Below the pieces are notes generated by a model. It was not told the DNA's origin. It ran no database searches and saw nothing but the letters and a program-made list of their open reading frames with translations. 64,000 bases of DNA from Paraburkholderia silviterrae (GTDB lineage Bacteria > Pseudomonadota > Gammaproteobacteria > Burkholderiales > Burkholderiaceae): assembly GCF_004353915.1 (NCBI RefSeq), contig NZ_SMRP01000029.1, forward strand, positions 1-64,000, written 5' to 3'. Made by a program: the position numbers and the translations under genes. This document shows positions 46,209 to 55,137 of this stretch, in pieces; position 1 is the first letter of the stretch; the number at the start of each line of letters is the position of its first letter.

Positions 46209-46772
46209 TCAGCGCACGAGCGACGACTGCGTGCGCCCGTAGCGGAGGTTCTCGACGATCGTCGCAGCCTTCGCGACCGGCATCTTGTTCGCGCAGAAGT
46301 AGTCCTGATAAAGCGCCGAGTGATAGGCGTTGAGCGTGCCGTTCTCGATGCGCGACCAGTCGTTCGCCACGGTTTGGTCCCAGCCGTTGTGATCGGCGTT
46401 CAGGCTCGCGTAGAGGCGCCACTCGTAGGTATCGCAGCGGATCCCTTCGTAGTTGATGTTGCGTGCGCCGTTCGGGCTCGTGATGACGATCGTGTAGCGC
46501 ACGACGCCGTCGTTGCCCACGGTGAGCGACGCTGGATCGATCGAGAACTTCAGCGGCGTATTGTTCGAGACGTCGAAGCCGAACAGCTTCGTATCGGCCT
46601 GTGGCAGCGCCGGCAGTCCTTCGAGCTTGTCTTCCTGCCAGGTGCCTTTGCGATCGAGCAGGTAGACGAAAGCACTGTCGTCCTTGTTGGTGGGGCCAGA
46701 GCTGCCGCAACCGGCCAGCAGGACGCTACTTGCGGCCGCGGTGCACACCGCGGCAAGAGCCAATCGTTTCAA
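46209..46772 (-). CDS. CNP1-like family lipoprotein
   Basis: 187-aa predicted lipoprotein. From the TTG at 46772 it reads MKRLALAAVC...LLAGC, a complete lipoprotein signal with lipobox LAGC and mature Cys22. The following domain (KGTWQEDKLEGLPALPQ... YEWRLYASLNADHNGWDQTVANDWSRIENG) matches the CNP1-like family, whose function is unknown. GAAGGA sits 7 bases before TTG 46772, so it is preferred to the in-frame GTG at 46793, which would put MHRRNIN before the signal peptide. Located downstream of rppH on the same strand. Confidence 0.8.
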   Translation of the reverse strand: MKRLALAAVCTAAASSVLLAGCGSSGPTNKDDSAFVYLLDRKGTWQEDKLEGLPALPQADTKLFGFDVSNNTPLKFSIDPASLTVGNDGVVRYTIVITSPNGARNINYEGIRCDTYEWRLYASLNADHNGWDQTVANDWSRIENGTLNAYHSALYQDYFCANKMPVAKAATIVENLRYGRTQSSLVR

Positions 46773-46921
46773 ATTGATATTCCTTCGATGCACCGGCGCT
46801 GCGCGCGAGGAATGCGCGGCGCCACGGATGCGAACCGCCGCGCGCGACGCCGCGCATCGATGTGCGTGGCGCCGGCGCTGCCGGTCCGGCGTTCAGTGCG
46901 ACGTCGCGAGCCTTGCTTGTC

Positions 46922-47590
46922 TTACCTTTGCTCGCCCGGCGCAGGCTCGATCATACTCCCCGCGGCACCGCAGTCGCTTTCGAGCGCGGCCTGGCTCGCG
47001 GCATCGGCAAGCGATGGCTCGAGCTGTACCGCCTCGGCGTGCGCCGACGTGACGATGCGCGGATAGCGCACCTCATGACCGTGCACACCGCCGCCACGTG
47101 CGGTGCGCGGCATGGCCGGGCGCCGCAGGAAACGCGAAAGCTCGGTCAGCGCGAGCTGATAGACGTCGCGCTTGAACTCGATGACCGCTTCGAGCGGCAC
47201 CCAATATTCGTTCCAGCGCCACGCATCGAACTCGGGATGCTCCGTTGCCCGCAGGCAGATATCGCAGTCGCGCCCGACCATACGCAGCAGAAACCAGATC
47301 TGTTTCTGACCGCGATAATGGCCGCGCACTTCGCGCTTGATGAACTTGTCCGGCACCTCATAACGCAACCAGTCGCGCGTGCGACCGACGATCTTGACGT
47401 GCTCCGGATGCAAACCGGTTTCTTCGTGCAACTCCCGATACATTGCCTGCATGGGGGTCTCACCATATTTGATGCCCCCTTGCGGAAACTGCCAGGAATG
47501 TTCGCGAACCCGCTTGCCCCAAAACACCTCGTTTCGCGCGTTCAAGAGGATGATGCCGACGTTCGGGCGAAACCCCTCACGATCCAGCAT
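46922..47590 (-). CDS. rppH: RNA 5'-pyrophosphohydrolase RppH (NudH)
   Basis: 222-aa Nudix enzyme that removes pyrophosphate from 5'-triphosphate mRNA ends and triggers RNase E decay. MLDREGFRPNVGIILLN is the family start; the Nudix box GGIKYGETPMQAMYRELHEETGL is at 38-60; the core ends near 160. The extra ~60 residues (HGHEVRYPRIVTSAHAEAVQLEPS...) are a betaproteobacterial-style variable tail. GAAGGTGG precedes the ATG, and a minus-strand TATAAT (47629-47624) gives a ~27-nt leader. Divergent from proS. Confidence 0.92.
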   Translation of the reverse strand: MLDREGFRPNVGIILLNARNEVFWGKRVREHSWQFPQGGIKYGETPMQAMYRELHEETGLHPEHVKIVGRTRDWLRYEVPDKFIKREVRGHYRGQKQIWFLLRMVGRDCDICLRATEHPEFDAWRWNEYWVPLEAVIEFKRDVYQLALTELSRFLRRPAMPRTARGGGVHGHEVRYPRIVTSAHAEAVQLEPSLADAASQAALESDCGAAGSMIEPAPGEQR

Positions 47591-47853
47591 ACAACCACCT
47601 TCGAATCCTTTAAAATTGCTTTGATTATAAACAGATAACGGCCCTTCCGCACCCGATGGCCATCCGCGCCCCGGAACATTGGACCGCGCATTGGACCGAT
47701 TTGCGAAGCGCGAGCAAACCGCACCGGCCGCAAGGCCGTCTGATGTCATCTGCACGGCGCCTTGGGCGTTGTCATAATGTCGGGTCTGTGAACTCCACCG
47801 TTGGACACTTTCGGGCGGCCCATCACCGGGCTGCCGCCTTTGGAAAACTCTGA

Positions 47854-49590
<1,737 letters not shown>

Positions 49591-49634
49591 TGCCGATGCC
49601 GATGGCAAACCTGAGCTAAAGGAGCGCCGCGCAC

Positions 49635-50234
49635 GTGGAATATAGCTTCCTGTCCGCGACGGTCCTGCTGCTGCTCATCACCGATCCGCTCGGCAACATC
49701 CCGCTTTTCATCGGGTGTCTGCATCATGTGGCGCGGGAGCGTCGCGCAATCGTGATCCTGCGCGAAGTGGCGATCGCGTTCGTGATCCTGCTCATCTTCA
49801 TGGTGGCCGGCAACGCCTTCCTGAGGATGATGGGGCTCACGGACACGTCGCTGCGCATCGGCGGCGGCATCGTGCTGTTTCTGATCGCGCTGCGCATGAT
49901 CTTCCCGCATCCTGGCGGCCCGTTCGGCGGCAGCGACAAGGGCGGCGAGCCGCTCATCGTGCCGCTCGCGATTCCCGCGCTCGCAGGGCCGTCGGCGCTC
50001 GCCACGGTCATGCTGCTCACCTCGCAGGCGCCGGGCAAGCTGCTCGAGTGGATAGGCGCGCTGGTCGTGACGATGGCGATCTGCGCTATCGTGCTGGTGC
50101 TCGCTGAGCGCATCCAGCAGTGGCTCGGCGAGCGCGTGGTGACGGCCTTCGAGCGGCTGATGGGCCTCGTGCTCGTGGCGATCTCGGTGGAGATGATCCT
50201 CGCGGGGATCAGCACGTTCGTGCATCACCTCTGA
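49635..50234 (+). CDS. MarC family integral membrane protein (UPF0056)
   Basis: 199-aa inner-membrane protein with six predicted helices in two repeats. Family signature DPLGNIPLFIGC near the N-terminus and AIPALAGPSALATVMLL in the second half. The name MarC is historical; a role in antibiotic resistance was not supported in E. coli and the function is unknown. Start codon is GTG at 49635, preceded by AAAGGAG. Lies 44 bases after proS, possibly in its operon. Confidence 0.9.
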   Translation: MEYSFLSATVLLLLITDPLGNIPLFIGCLHHVARERRAIVILREVAIAFVILLIFMVAGNAFLRMMGLTDTSLRIGGGIVLFLIALRMIFPHPGGPFGGSDKGGEPLIVPLAIPALAGPSALATVMLLTSQAPGKLLEWIGALVVTMAICAIVLVLAERIQQWLGERVVTAFERLMGLVLVAISVEMILAGISTFVHHL

Positions 50235-50257
50235 CGTCGTTTTCTCGCGTCGGAGAC

Positions 50258-50286
50258 AAAAAAAGCAGCCCGTGGGCTGCTTTTTT
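50258..50286. terminator. Bidirectional terminator marC / hpt
   Basis: GCAGCC (50265-50270) pairs with GGCTGC (50275-50280), flanked by a 7-A run and a 6-T run. Confidence 0.88.
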
Positions 50287-50335
50287 CATGGTGCTTCCTG
50301 ATTGCAGATGCCGCATCGGGTGCATCAAGCGTGCT

Positions 50336-50887
50336 TCAAGCGCCTTCGGTCAGCGCCCGGATGGTGGGCAGATTGCGCCAGTAACCCTTCGCGTCCATGC
50401 CGCAGCCGAACACGTAGCGATCCGGCACCGAAAAGCCGCAGTAGTCCGGATGCAGCGGCTTCGCCTTCGGGATGATCTTTTCGCACAGCACCGCCGAGAG
50501 GAAGCGCTTCGCGCCCATCGCCATGATGCGGTCGCGGATCGCGGCCATGGTCTCGCCTTCATCGAGGATGTCGTCGAGCACGAGCACGACGCGGTCCTTC
50601 ACCGACTCGCGCGGCGCCACGCGCCACTGCATTTCCGCGCTGCCCTTGATGGCGTTGCGATAGCGTGTGAGGTGGATGTAGTCGAACTCGAGCGGGAAGT
50701 CGAGATGCGGCAGCAGCATGCCGGTGAACACGGCGGCGCCGCCCATCACCGACAGCACGAGCGGAAAGTCCTCGCTGATCTCGGCGCGGATGGCTTCGGC
50801 CATCTGGCCGATCGACGCATTGACGTCGCCCTCTGAAACGATCTCTTCGGAGTGGCGGAAAATGTGGAGAGCTTCTTCGCGATTCAT
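50336..50887 (-). CDS. hpt: Hypoxanthine(-guanine) phosphoribosyltransferase
   Basis: 183-aa type I PRTase of purine salvage. The PRPP-binding motif VVLVLDDILDEGETM is at 100-114, with SVMGGAAVFTGMLLP upstream as the flexible loop region. Whether it prefers hypoxanthine or guanine cannot be read from sequence. Monocistronic, minus strand. 173 gene-free bases upstream, before ffh. Confidence 0.88.
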   Translation of the reverse strand: MNREEALHIFRHSEEIVSEGDVNASIGQMAEAIRAEISEDFPLVLSVMGGAAVFTGMLLPHLDFPLEFDYIHLTRYRNAIKGSAEMQWRVAPRESVKDRVVLVLDDILDEGETMAAIRDRIMAMGAKRFLSAVLCEKIIPKAKPLHPDYCGFSVPDRYVFGCGMDAKGYWRNLPTIRALTEGA

Positions 50888-51060
50888 GACTCTGGCGGGG
50901 CAGTGGCTGTAGCTATTCAGTGTGGAAAATAACGGCGGCGCGCGCTACAGCAAAAACCCGCGCATGATAAATCCAGTTCGCGCGCCGTGTCGTGTTGTGT
51001 CGATTGGGGCCGCCCGTGCGCGATGCGGCGCGCGGCCCGCGGGATCGACACAATCGATAA

Positions 51061-52428
51061 TCAGCGCATGCCGGGCATCATGCCCTTCATGCCGCGCATC
51101 ATCTTCTGCAGATTGCCGCCCTTCAGCTTCTTCATCATGGTGCGCATCTGGTCGTACTGGTTCAGAAGGCGGTTCACTTCCTGGACCTGCACGCCCGCGC
51201 CGGCCGCGATGCGGCGCTTGCGCGTGGCCTTGATGAGCTCGGGCTTGGCGCGCTCGGCGGCCGTCATCGAGTTGATGATGCCTTCCATGCGGCGCATCTG
51301 CTTCTCGGCCTGGCCCATGTCGGCGCCCGATGCGGCCTGCTGGAACTGCGCGGGTAGCTTGTCCATGAGCGAGGAAAGGCCGCCCATCTTCTTCATTTGC
51401 GAGAGCTGCGCGCGGAAATCGTTGAGGTCGAAGTCGCCGCCCTTCTTGACCTTGTCGGCGAGCTTCTGCGCGGCTTGCACGTCCACGCCGCGCTGCGCTT
51501 CCTCGACGAGCGCGAGAATGTCGCCCATGCCGAGAATCCGGTTCGCCATGCGCTCCGGATAGAACACTTCGAGGCCGTCGAGCTTTTCCGCGACGCCGAC
51601 GAACTTGATCGGCTTGCCGGTAATGTGGCGTACGGAAAGCGCCGCGCCGCCGCGCGAGTCGCCGTCGAGCTTGGTGAGCACGACGCCGGTGAGGGGCAGG
51701 GCGTCGTTGAACGCCTTGGCCGTGTTGACCGCGTCCTGGCCGAGCATGGCGTCCACGACGAAGAGCGTCTCCGCCGGCTTGAGCGAGGCGTGCAGGGCCG
51801 TGATCTCGTTCATCATCGCCTCGTCGATACCGAGGCGGCCGGCCGTGTCGACGAGCAGCACGTCGTGATAGTGGCGCTTGGCCCAATCGACGGCCGCATT
51901 GGCGATGTCGACAGGTTTTTGATCGGGTTGCGAGGGGAAGAAGTCGGCGCCGACCTGCTCCGTGACCGTCTTCAGCTGCGCGATAGCGGCAGGGCGGTAG
52001 ACGTCGCAGGAAACGGTGAGCACCTTCTTCTTGTACTTCTCGCGCAAGAGCTTGGCGAGCTTGCCGACCGTGGTGGTTTTACCGGCGCCCTGCAGGCCCG
52101 CCATCAGGATGACCGCGGGCGGCGTGACCGCGAGATCGAGCTCGGCGGCCTTGCCTTCGTAGTCGCCGCCGATCACGGCGGTCAGCTCGCGCTGCACCAC
52201 GCCGACGAGCGCCTGGCCAGGCGAGAGGCTGGCGATCACTTCCTCGCCGAGCGCCTTCTCTTTCACTTTGGCGATGAACTCGCGCACGACGGGCAGCGCC
52301 ACGTCTGCTTCGAGCAGTGCGAGGCGCACTTCGCGCAGCATTTCCTGCGTGTTGGCCTCGGTCAGCCGGGCCTCGCCGCGCAGCGTCTTGACGACGCGCG
52401 CCATCCGTTGAGTGAGATTGTCGAGCAT
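51061..52428 (-). CDS. ffh: Signal recognition particle protein Ffh
   Basis: 455-aa SRP GTPase that binds 4.5S RNA and delivers inner-membrane proteins to FtsY. N domain (1-~90), G domain with GLQGAGKTTT at 111-120, DTAGRLGIDEAMM and TKLDGDSRGGAAL, then the methionine-rich M domain ending in a Met/Gly/Lys tail (~430-455). ATG 52428 gives MLDNLTQRM, as in the family. Divergent from the ccsA-like gene. Confidence 0.96.
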   Translation of the reverse strand: MLDNLTQRMARVVKTLRGEARLTEANTQEMLREVRLALLEADVALPVVREFIAKVKEKALGEEVIASLSPGQALVGVVQRELTAVIGGDYEGKAAELDLAVTPPAVILMAGLQGAGKTTTVGKLAKLLREKYKKKVLTVSCDVYRPAAIAQLKTVTEQVGADFFPSQPDQKPVDIANAAVDWAKRHYHDVLLVDTAGRLGIDEAMMNEITALHASLKPAETLFVVDAMLGQDAVNTAKAFNDALPLTGVVLTKLDGDSRGGAALSVRHITGKPIKFVGVAEKLDGLEVFYPERMANRILGMGDILALVEEAQRGVDVQAAQKLADKVKKGGDFDLNDFRAQLSQMKKMGGLSSLMDKLPAQFQQAASGADMGQAEKQMRRMEGIINSMTAAERAKPELIKATRKRRIAAGAGVQVQEVNRLLNQYDQMRTMMKKLKGGNLQKMMRGMKGMMPGMR

Positions 52429-52516
52429 GGGGAGCGGTGAGCAGTGCGGCCCGGCAAGCGCGCGCGGAAGCGGGAATCGAGGGCGATTCGTCACGATCCG
52501 TCGTTCAGAGGGGGCC

Positions 52517-52522
52517 TATAGT
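52517..52522 (+). promoter_or_regulatory. -10 element close to ccsA-like start
   Basis: TATAGT at 52517-52522 would start transcription about 5 bases before the ATG at 52534. No clear -35 at 17 bp and no Shine-Dalgarno upstream, so the transcript may be almost leaderless. Confidence 0.35.
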
Positions 52523-52533
52523 AAACTTCGAAC

Positions 52534-53523
52534 ATGGATATTGTACTGTATGCCCTCACCGTGCTCCTGTACGGCGGTTTGTGCGCCGCCGACTGGCGGG
52601 CATTGCGCCGCGCGAGCGTCGCGCCGCTCTTTGGCGGCGTCCCGCCGGTTCCGGTGACGGTTGCCGCGGGTGCACCGGGTGTTCCCGCCGGTTCGGGCGA
52701 TGGCTCGCCGCGTGCGCGCAACTTCGGCCCGCTTTCTCGTGGGCTGCTCTTCGTCGCGCTCGCCGCGCACGGCGTGCTGCTGCACATGACGATCTTCCCC
52801 GCCAACGAAATGGTGTTCGGCTTCGCGTTTGCGTTGTCGGCCATGTTCTGGCTCGGCGCGGTGATCTACTGGATCGAGAGCTTTTTCTTTGCGCTCGACG
52901 GGCTGCGTTTGCTGCTGCTGCCACTGGCTGCGTTCGCGGCGATCCTGCCGCTCGTGTTCGGTGGCGTGCGCGTGCTGCCGTACGCGGCCGCGCCGATGTT
53001 CAAGCTGCATTTCGTCATCGCCAACGTCGCCTACGGGCTCTTCGCGATCGCCGCGCTGCACGCGGTGCTGATGCTCGCGGTGGAGCGCCGTTTGCATGCG
53101 CTCAAGGGTGCGGGTTTCCAGCGCAACGGCGGTGGCCGTGGCAATCGCGGGGGCAACGGCGGAGGTCATCTCGGCGGCGGCTGGCTGTCGAACTGGATCG
53201 AGACGCTGCCGCCGCTCCTCACGATGGAGAAGCTGCTGTTTCGTCTGATCGGCGCGGGCTTCGTGCTGCTCACGGCCACGCTGGTCTCGGGCATCGTATT
53301 CAGCGAGCAACTGATCGATCGCCCGCTCTCGCTCGACCACAAGACCGTGTTCGCGATCCTGTCGTGGCTGATGTTCGGCTCGCTGCTCACCGCGCGCAAG
53401 ATTTCCGGCTGGCGCGGCCGTGCCGCGCTGCGCTGGGTGATCGCGTCGTTCGTTGCGCTCCTGCTCGCCTATGTGGGCAGCCGCTTCGTGTTCGAGGTGC
53501 TGTTGCACCGTCCCGTCGTCTGA
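52534..53523 (+). CDS. Cytochrome c assembly-type membrane protein (YpjD/CcsA-like)
   Basis: 329-aa polytopic inner-membrane protein of the CcsA/HemX-like cytochrome c assembly family (YpjD group), with about eight helices. Conserved His residues occur in transmembrane contexts (LFVALAAHGVLLHMT; FKLHFVIANVAYGLFAIAALHAVL; SLDHKTVFAILSW). A Gly/Asn-rich loop (GGGRGNRGGNGGGHLGGG) at about 190-208 is a low-complexity feature. No Ccm genes are near, so a real role in haem handling is only inferred. The pairing with ffh is common. Confidence 0.8.
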   Translation: MDIVLYALTVLLYGGLCAADWRALRRASVAPLFGGVPPVPVTVAAGAPGVPAGSGDGSPRARNFGPLSRGLLFVALAAHGVLLHMTIFPANEMVFGFAFALSAMFWLGAVIYWIESFFFALDGLRLLLLPLAAFAAILPLVFGGVRVLPYAAAPMFKLHFVIANVAYGLFAIAALHAVLMLAVERRLHALKGAGFQRNGGGRGNRGGNGGGHLGGGWLSNWIETLPPLLTMEKLLFRLIGAGFVLLTATLVSGIVFSEQLIDRPLSLDHKTVFAILSWLMFGSLLTARKISGWRGRAALRWVIASFVALLLAYVGSRFVFEVLLHRPVV

Positions 53524-53568
53524 CGGCGCTTACTTTTCCGGTGGCGTACAGATTCACACGCTGATTCC

Positions 53569-53958
53569 ATGAGACAGATTCTTCTCCTGATTCTGCTGTT
53601 CCTCGTCGGACAGTGGTTCTTCAAGTCGCTGCGCAGCTCGCAGCATCCGCGTCCCGGCGCCGATCCGCGACAAGGCGGGTCAGGCGCGTGGCGCTCCGGC
53701 AGCGGTCCCGGCGCTGCAGGCGGTCCTTTCGGTACGAATGGTACGAATGGTACGAATGGTACGAATGGCTCAGGCGCTTCGGCCGGTAACGCGGCTGGCA
53801 AAGGTGCGCTGCCCGAGCCGATGGTCCGCTGCGCCGAGTGCGGCGTTCACGCGCCGCGCAGCGAGTCGGTGAGCGTGGGCGTGCAGACGTTCTGCTGCGC
53901 CGAGCACGCGCGTGCCTATGACGCGCGCAAGACTGGCCAGGACCGTCCCGCGCGATGA
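53569..53958 (+). CDS. PP0621-type small membrane-anchored zinc-ribbon-like protein
   Basis: 129-aa protein of unknown function resembling the PP0621 family. N-terminal membrane helix (LLLILLFLVGQWFF, ~4-18), a low-complexity Gly/Ser/Asn linker, and a C-terminal domain with MVRCAECGVHAPRSES...FCCAEH, a CxxC...CC(x2)H pattern suggesting a metal-binding ribbon facing the cytoplasm or periplasm. The linker contains a 4-copy 9-bp repeat (GTNGTNGTNGTN). Its stop overlaps ampD (ATGA), implying coupling. Confidence 0.75.
   Translation: MRQILLLILLFLVGQWFFKSLRSSQHPRPGADPRQGGSGAWRSGSGPGAAGGPFGTNGTNGTNGTNGSGASAGNAAGKGALPEPMVRCAECGVHAPRSESVSVGVQTFCCAEHARAYDARKTGQDRPAR
53731..53766 (+). repeat. 9-bp tandem repeat, four copies, in PP0621-type gene
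   Basis: GGTACGAAT repeated four times without a mismatch, encoding GTN units in a disordered linker. The unit is a multiple of three; the perfect identity suggests recent slippage. Confidence 0.95.
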
Positions 53959-54593
53959 GCGCAGCGACGTCGTCCGGGGCGCCCGCATTCGAAGTCGATG
54001 CGCAGGGCTGGGTGGCCGGTGCGCGCCACCTGCCGACGCCAAACTTCGAAGCGCGTCCCGCAGGCGCGGTGCCGACGCTCATCGTCGTGCACAACATCAG
54101 TCTGCCGCCCGACACCTATGGCGGCCCCGAGATCGCCGATCTGTTTCTCAATCGGCTCGACTGCGACGCGCATCCTTATTTCGATGCGCATCTGCGCGGC
54201 GTGCGCGTCTCCGCGCACTTCGTGATCCATCGCGACGGCACGCTCGAGCAGTTCGTCTCGTGCGCCGAGCGCGCGTGGCATGCGGGCCTGTCCAGTTTCT
54301 TCGGGCGCGAGCGCTGCAATGACTTCTCGATCGGCATCGAGCTCGAGGGCAGCGACACGCGCGCGTTCGAGCCCGCGCAATATGCGACGCTCGCGCCGCT
54401 CGTCAGGGCGCTGGCGGCGCACTATCCGATCGACGCGCTCGCGGGCCATTCGGATATCGCGCCGGGCCGCAAGACCGATCCCGGCCCGCATTTCGACTGG
54501 ACGCGTCTGCAGCGCGAGACACAACTCGGCGATGCTTTCTTCCCGTACATCCACCCGCCCATCGCGAACGGCGAACGCGACGCGTCGTCGTGA
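53955..54593 (+). CDS. ampD: 1,6-anhydro-N-acetylmuramyl-L-alanine amidase AmpD
   Basis: 212-aa cytoplasmic Zn2+ amidase of muropeptide recycling; its loss derepresses ampC beta-lactamases in species with AmpR. Zinc ligands are H46 (VVHN), H165 (AGHSDIAPGRKTDPG) and D175, with the catalytic glutamate in GIELEG near 128-133, matching E. coli AmpD (H34/H154/D164). The N-terminal ~18 residues are variable. ATGA overlap with the preceding gene. A 545-base gap follows. Confidence 0.93.
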   Translation: MSAATSSGAPAFEVDAQGWVAGARHLPTPNFEARPAGAVPTLIVVHNISLPPDTYGGPEIADLFLNRLDCDAHPYFDAHLRGVRVSAHFVIHRDGTLEQFVSCAERAWHAGLSSFFGRERCNDFSIGIELEGSDTRAFEPAQYATLAPLVRALAAHYPIDALAGHSDIAPGRKTDPGPHFDWTRLQRETQLGDAFFPYIHPPIANGERDASS

Positions 54594-54767
54594 CGCACGA
54601 GCAAAGCTTCTAAACGCCTGGCCGTTGCACACGAAACGAGCACGCGTCGCGCGCGCAGCGAGGGTGTACGCGCGCTTCTGACGAACCACTTGCAGGTGTG
54701 TCCGGCGGTAACGCCCGCGCTGTCTGGGCTGGCGTCTTGTCAAGATGGAACCAGTAAAAAAAGGCGT

Positions 54768-54795
54768 TTGATCGTCTTGGAACTTCCACTATACT
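54768..54795 (+). promoter_or_regulatory. nrdA promoter
   Basis: TTGATC (54768-54773), 16-bp spacer, TATACT (54790-54795). The predicted start is near 54802, giving a leader of about 335 nt before nrdA. The upstream part of the ampD-nrdA gap (54594-54767) shows no gene or hairpin terminator. Confidence 0.6.
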
Positions 54796-54832
54796 TTGTT
54801 CCCGAAGCACGGCCTTACACCATATGTTGTGT
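54786..54832 (+). promoter_or_regulatory. Two NrdR-like boxes, 31 bp apart
   Basis: ACACCATATGTTGTGT (54817-54832) matches the NrdR consensus ACACWAWATVTWGTGT at nearly every position. A weaker partner CCACTATACTTTGTTC lies at 54786-54801, starting exactly 31 bp earlier (three helical turns), and overlaps the -10. NrdR represses RNR genes when dATP is high, binding paired boxes with this spacing. nrdR itself is not in the window. Confidence 0.75.
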
Positions 54833-54957
54833 TGTTCTGCGGCGCCCCGCTCTGACGAGCATGGCGCCGCGCGCATTAGTGGCACAGGAAAAATTGTGCG
54901 GTGCAGCTGGCCGAGAAACCGGCGCACCGGCTGTAATCGAGAGAAAAGGTACAGCCA

Positions 54958-55092
54958 ATGATCGCGGCATCCACGATGAAGACCGAAGTGTTCTGTGGCT
55001 CATCTGCCTTGCCGCATCCGGCAGCCTCGCCTGGCTGGCTTTTCTCCTCCGCCGAATCGACCGCGCACACGGGGGCGCGGCGTCCGTATTAA
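54958..55092 (+). CDS. Possible 44-aa leader ORF upstream of nrdA
   Basis: ATG at 54958 with AAAAGG 8 bases upstream opens a 44-codon frame ending at TAA 55090-55092, entirely inside the nrdA leader and 45 bases before the nrdA ATG. The product (MIAASTMKTEVFCGSSALPHP...) shows no recognised domain or membrane segment. It might be a regulatory upstream ORF or chance; conservation would decide. Confidence 0.25.
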   Translation: MIAASTMKTEVFCGSSALPHPAASPGWLFSSAESTAHTGARRPY

Positions 55093-55137
55093 CTCGCGAA
55101 AACCCTTCGCTCATTTCCAGGACCAGGAGCTTTGCAC

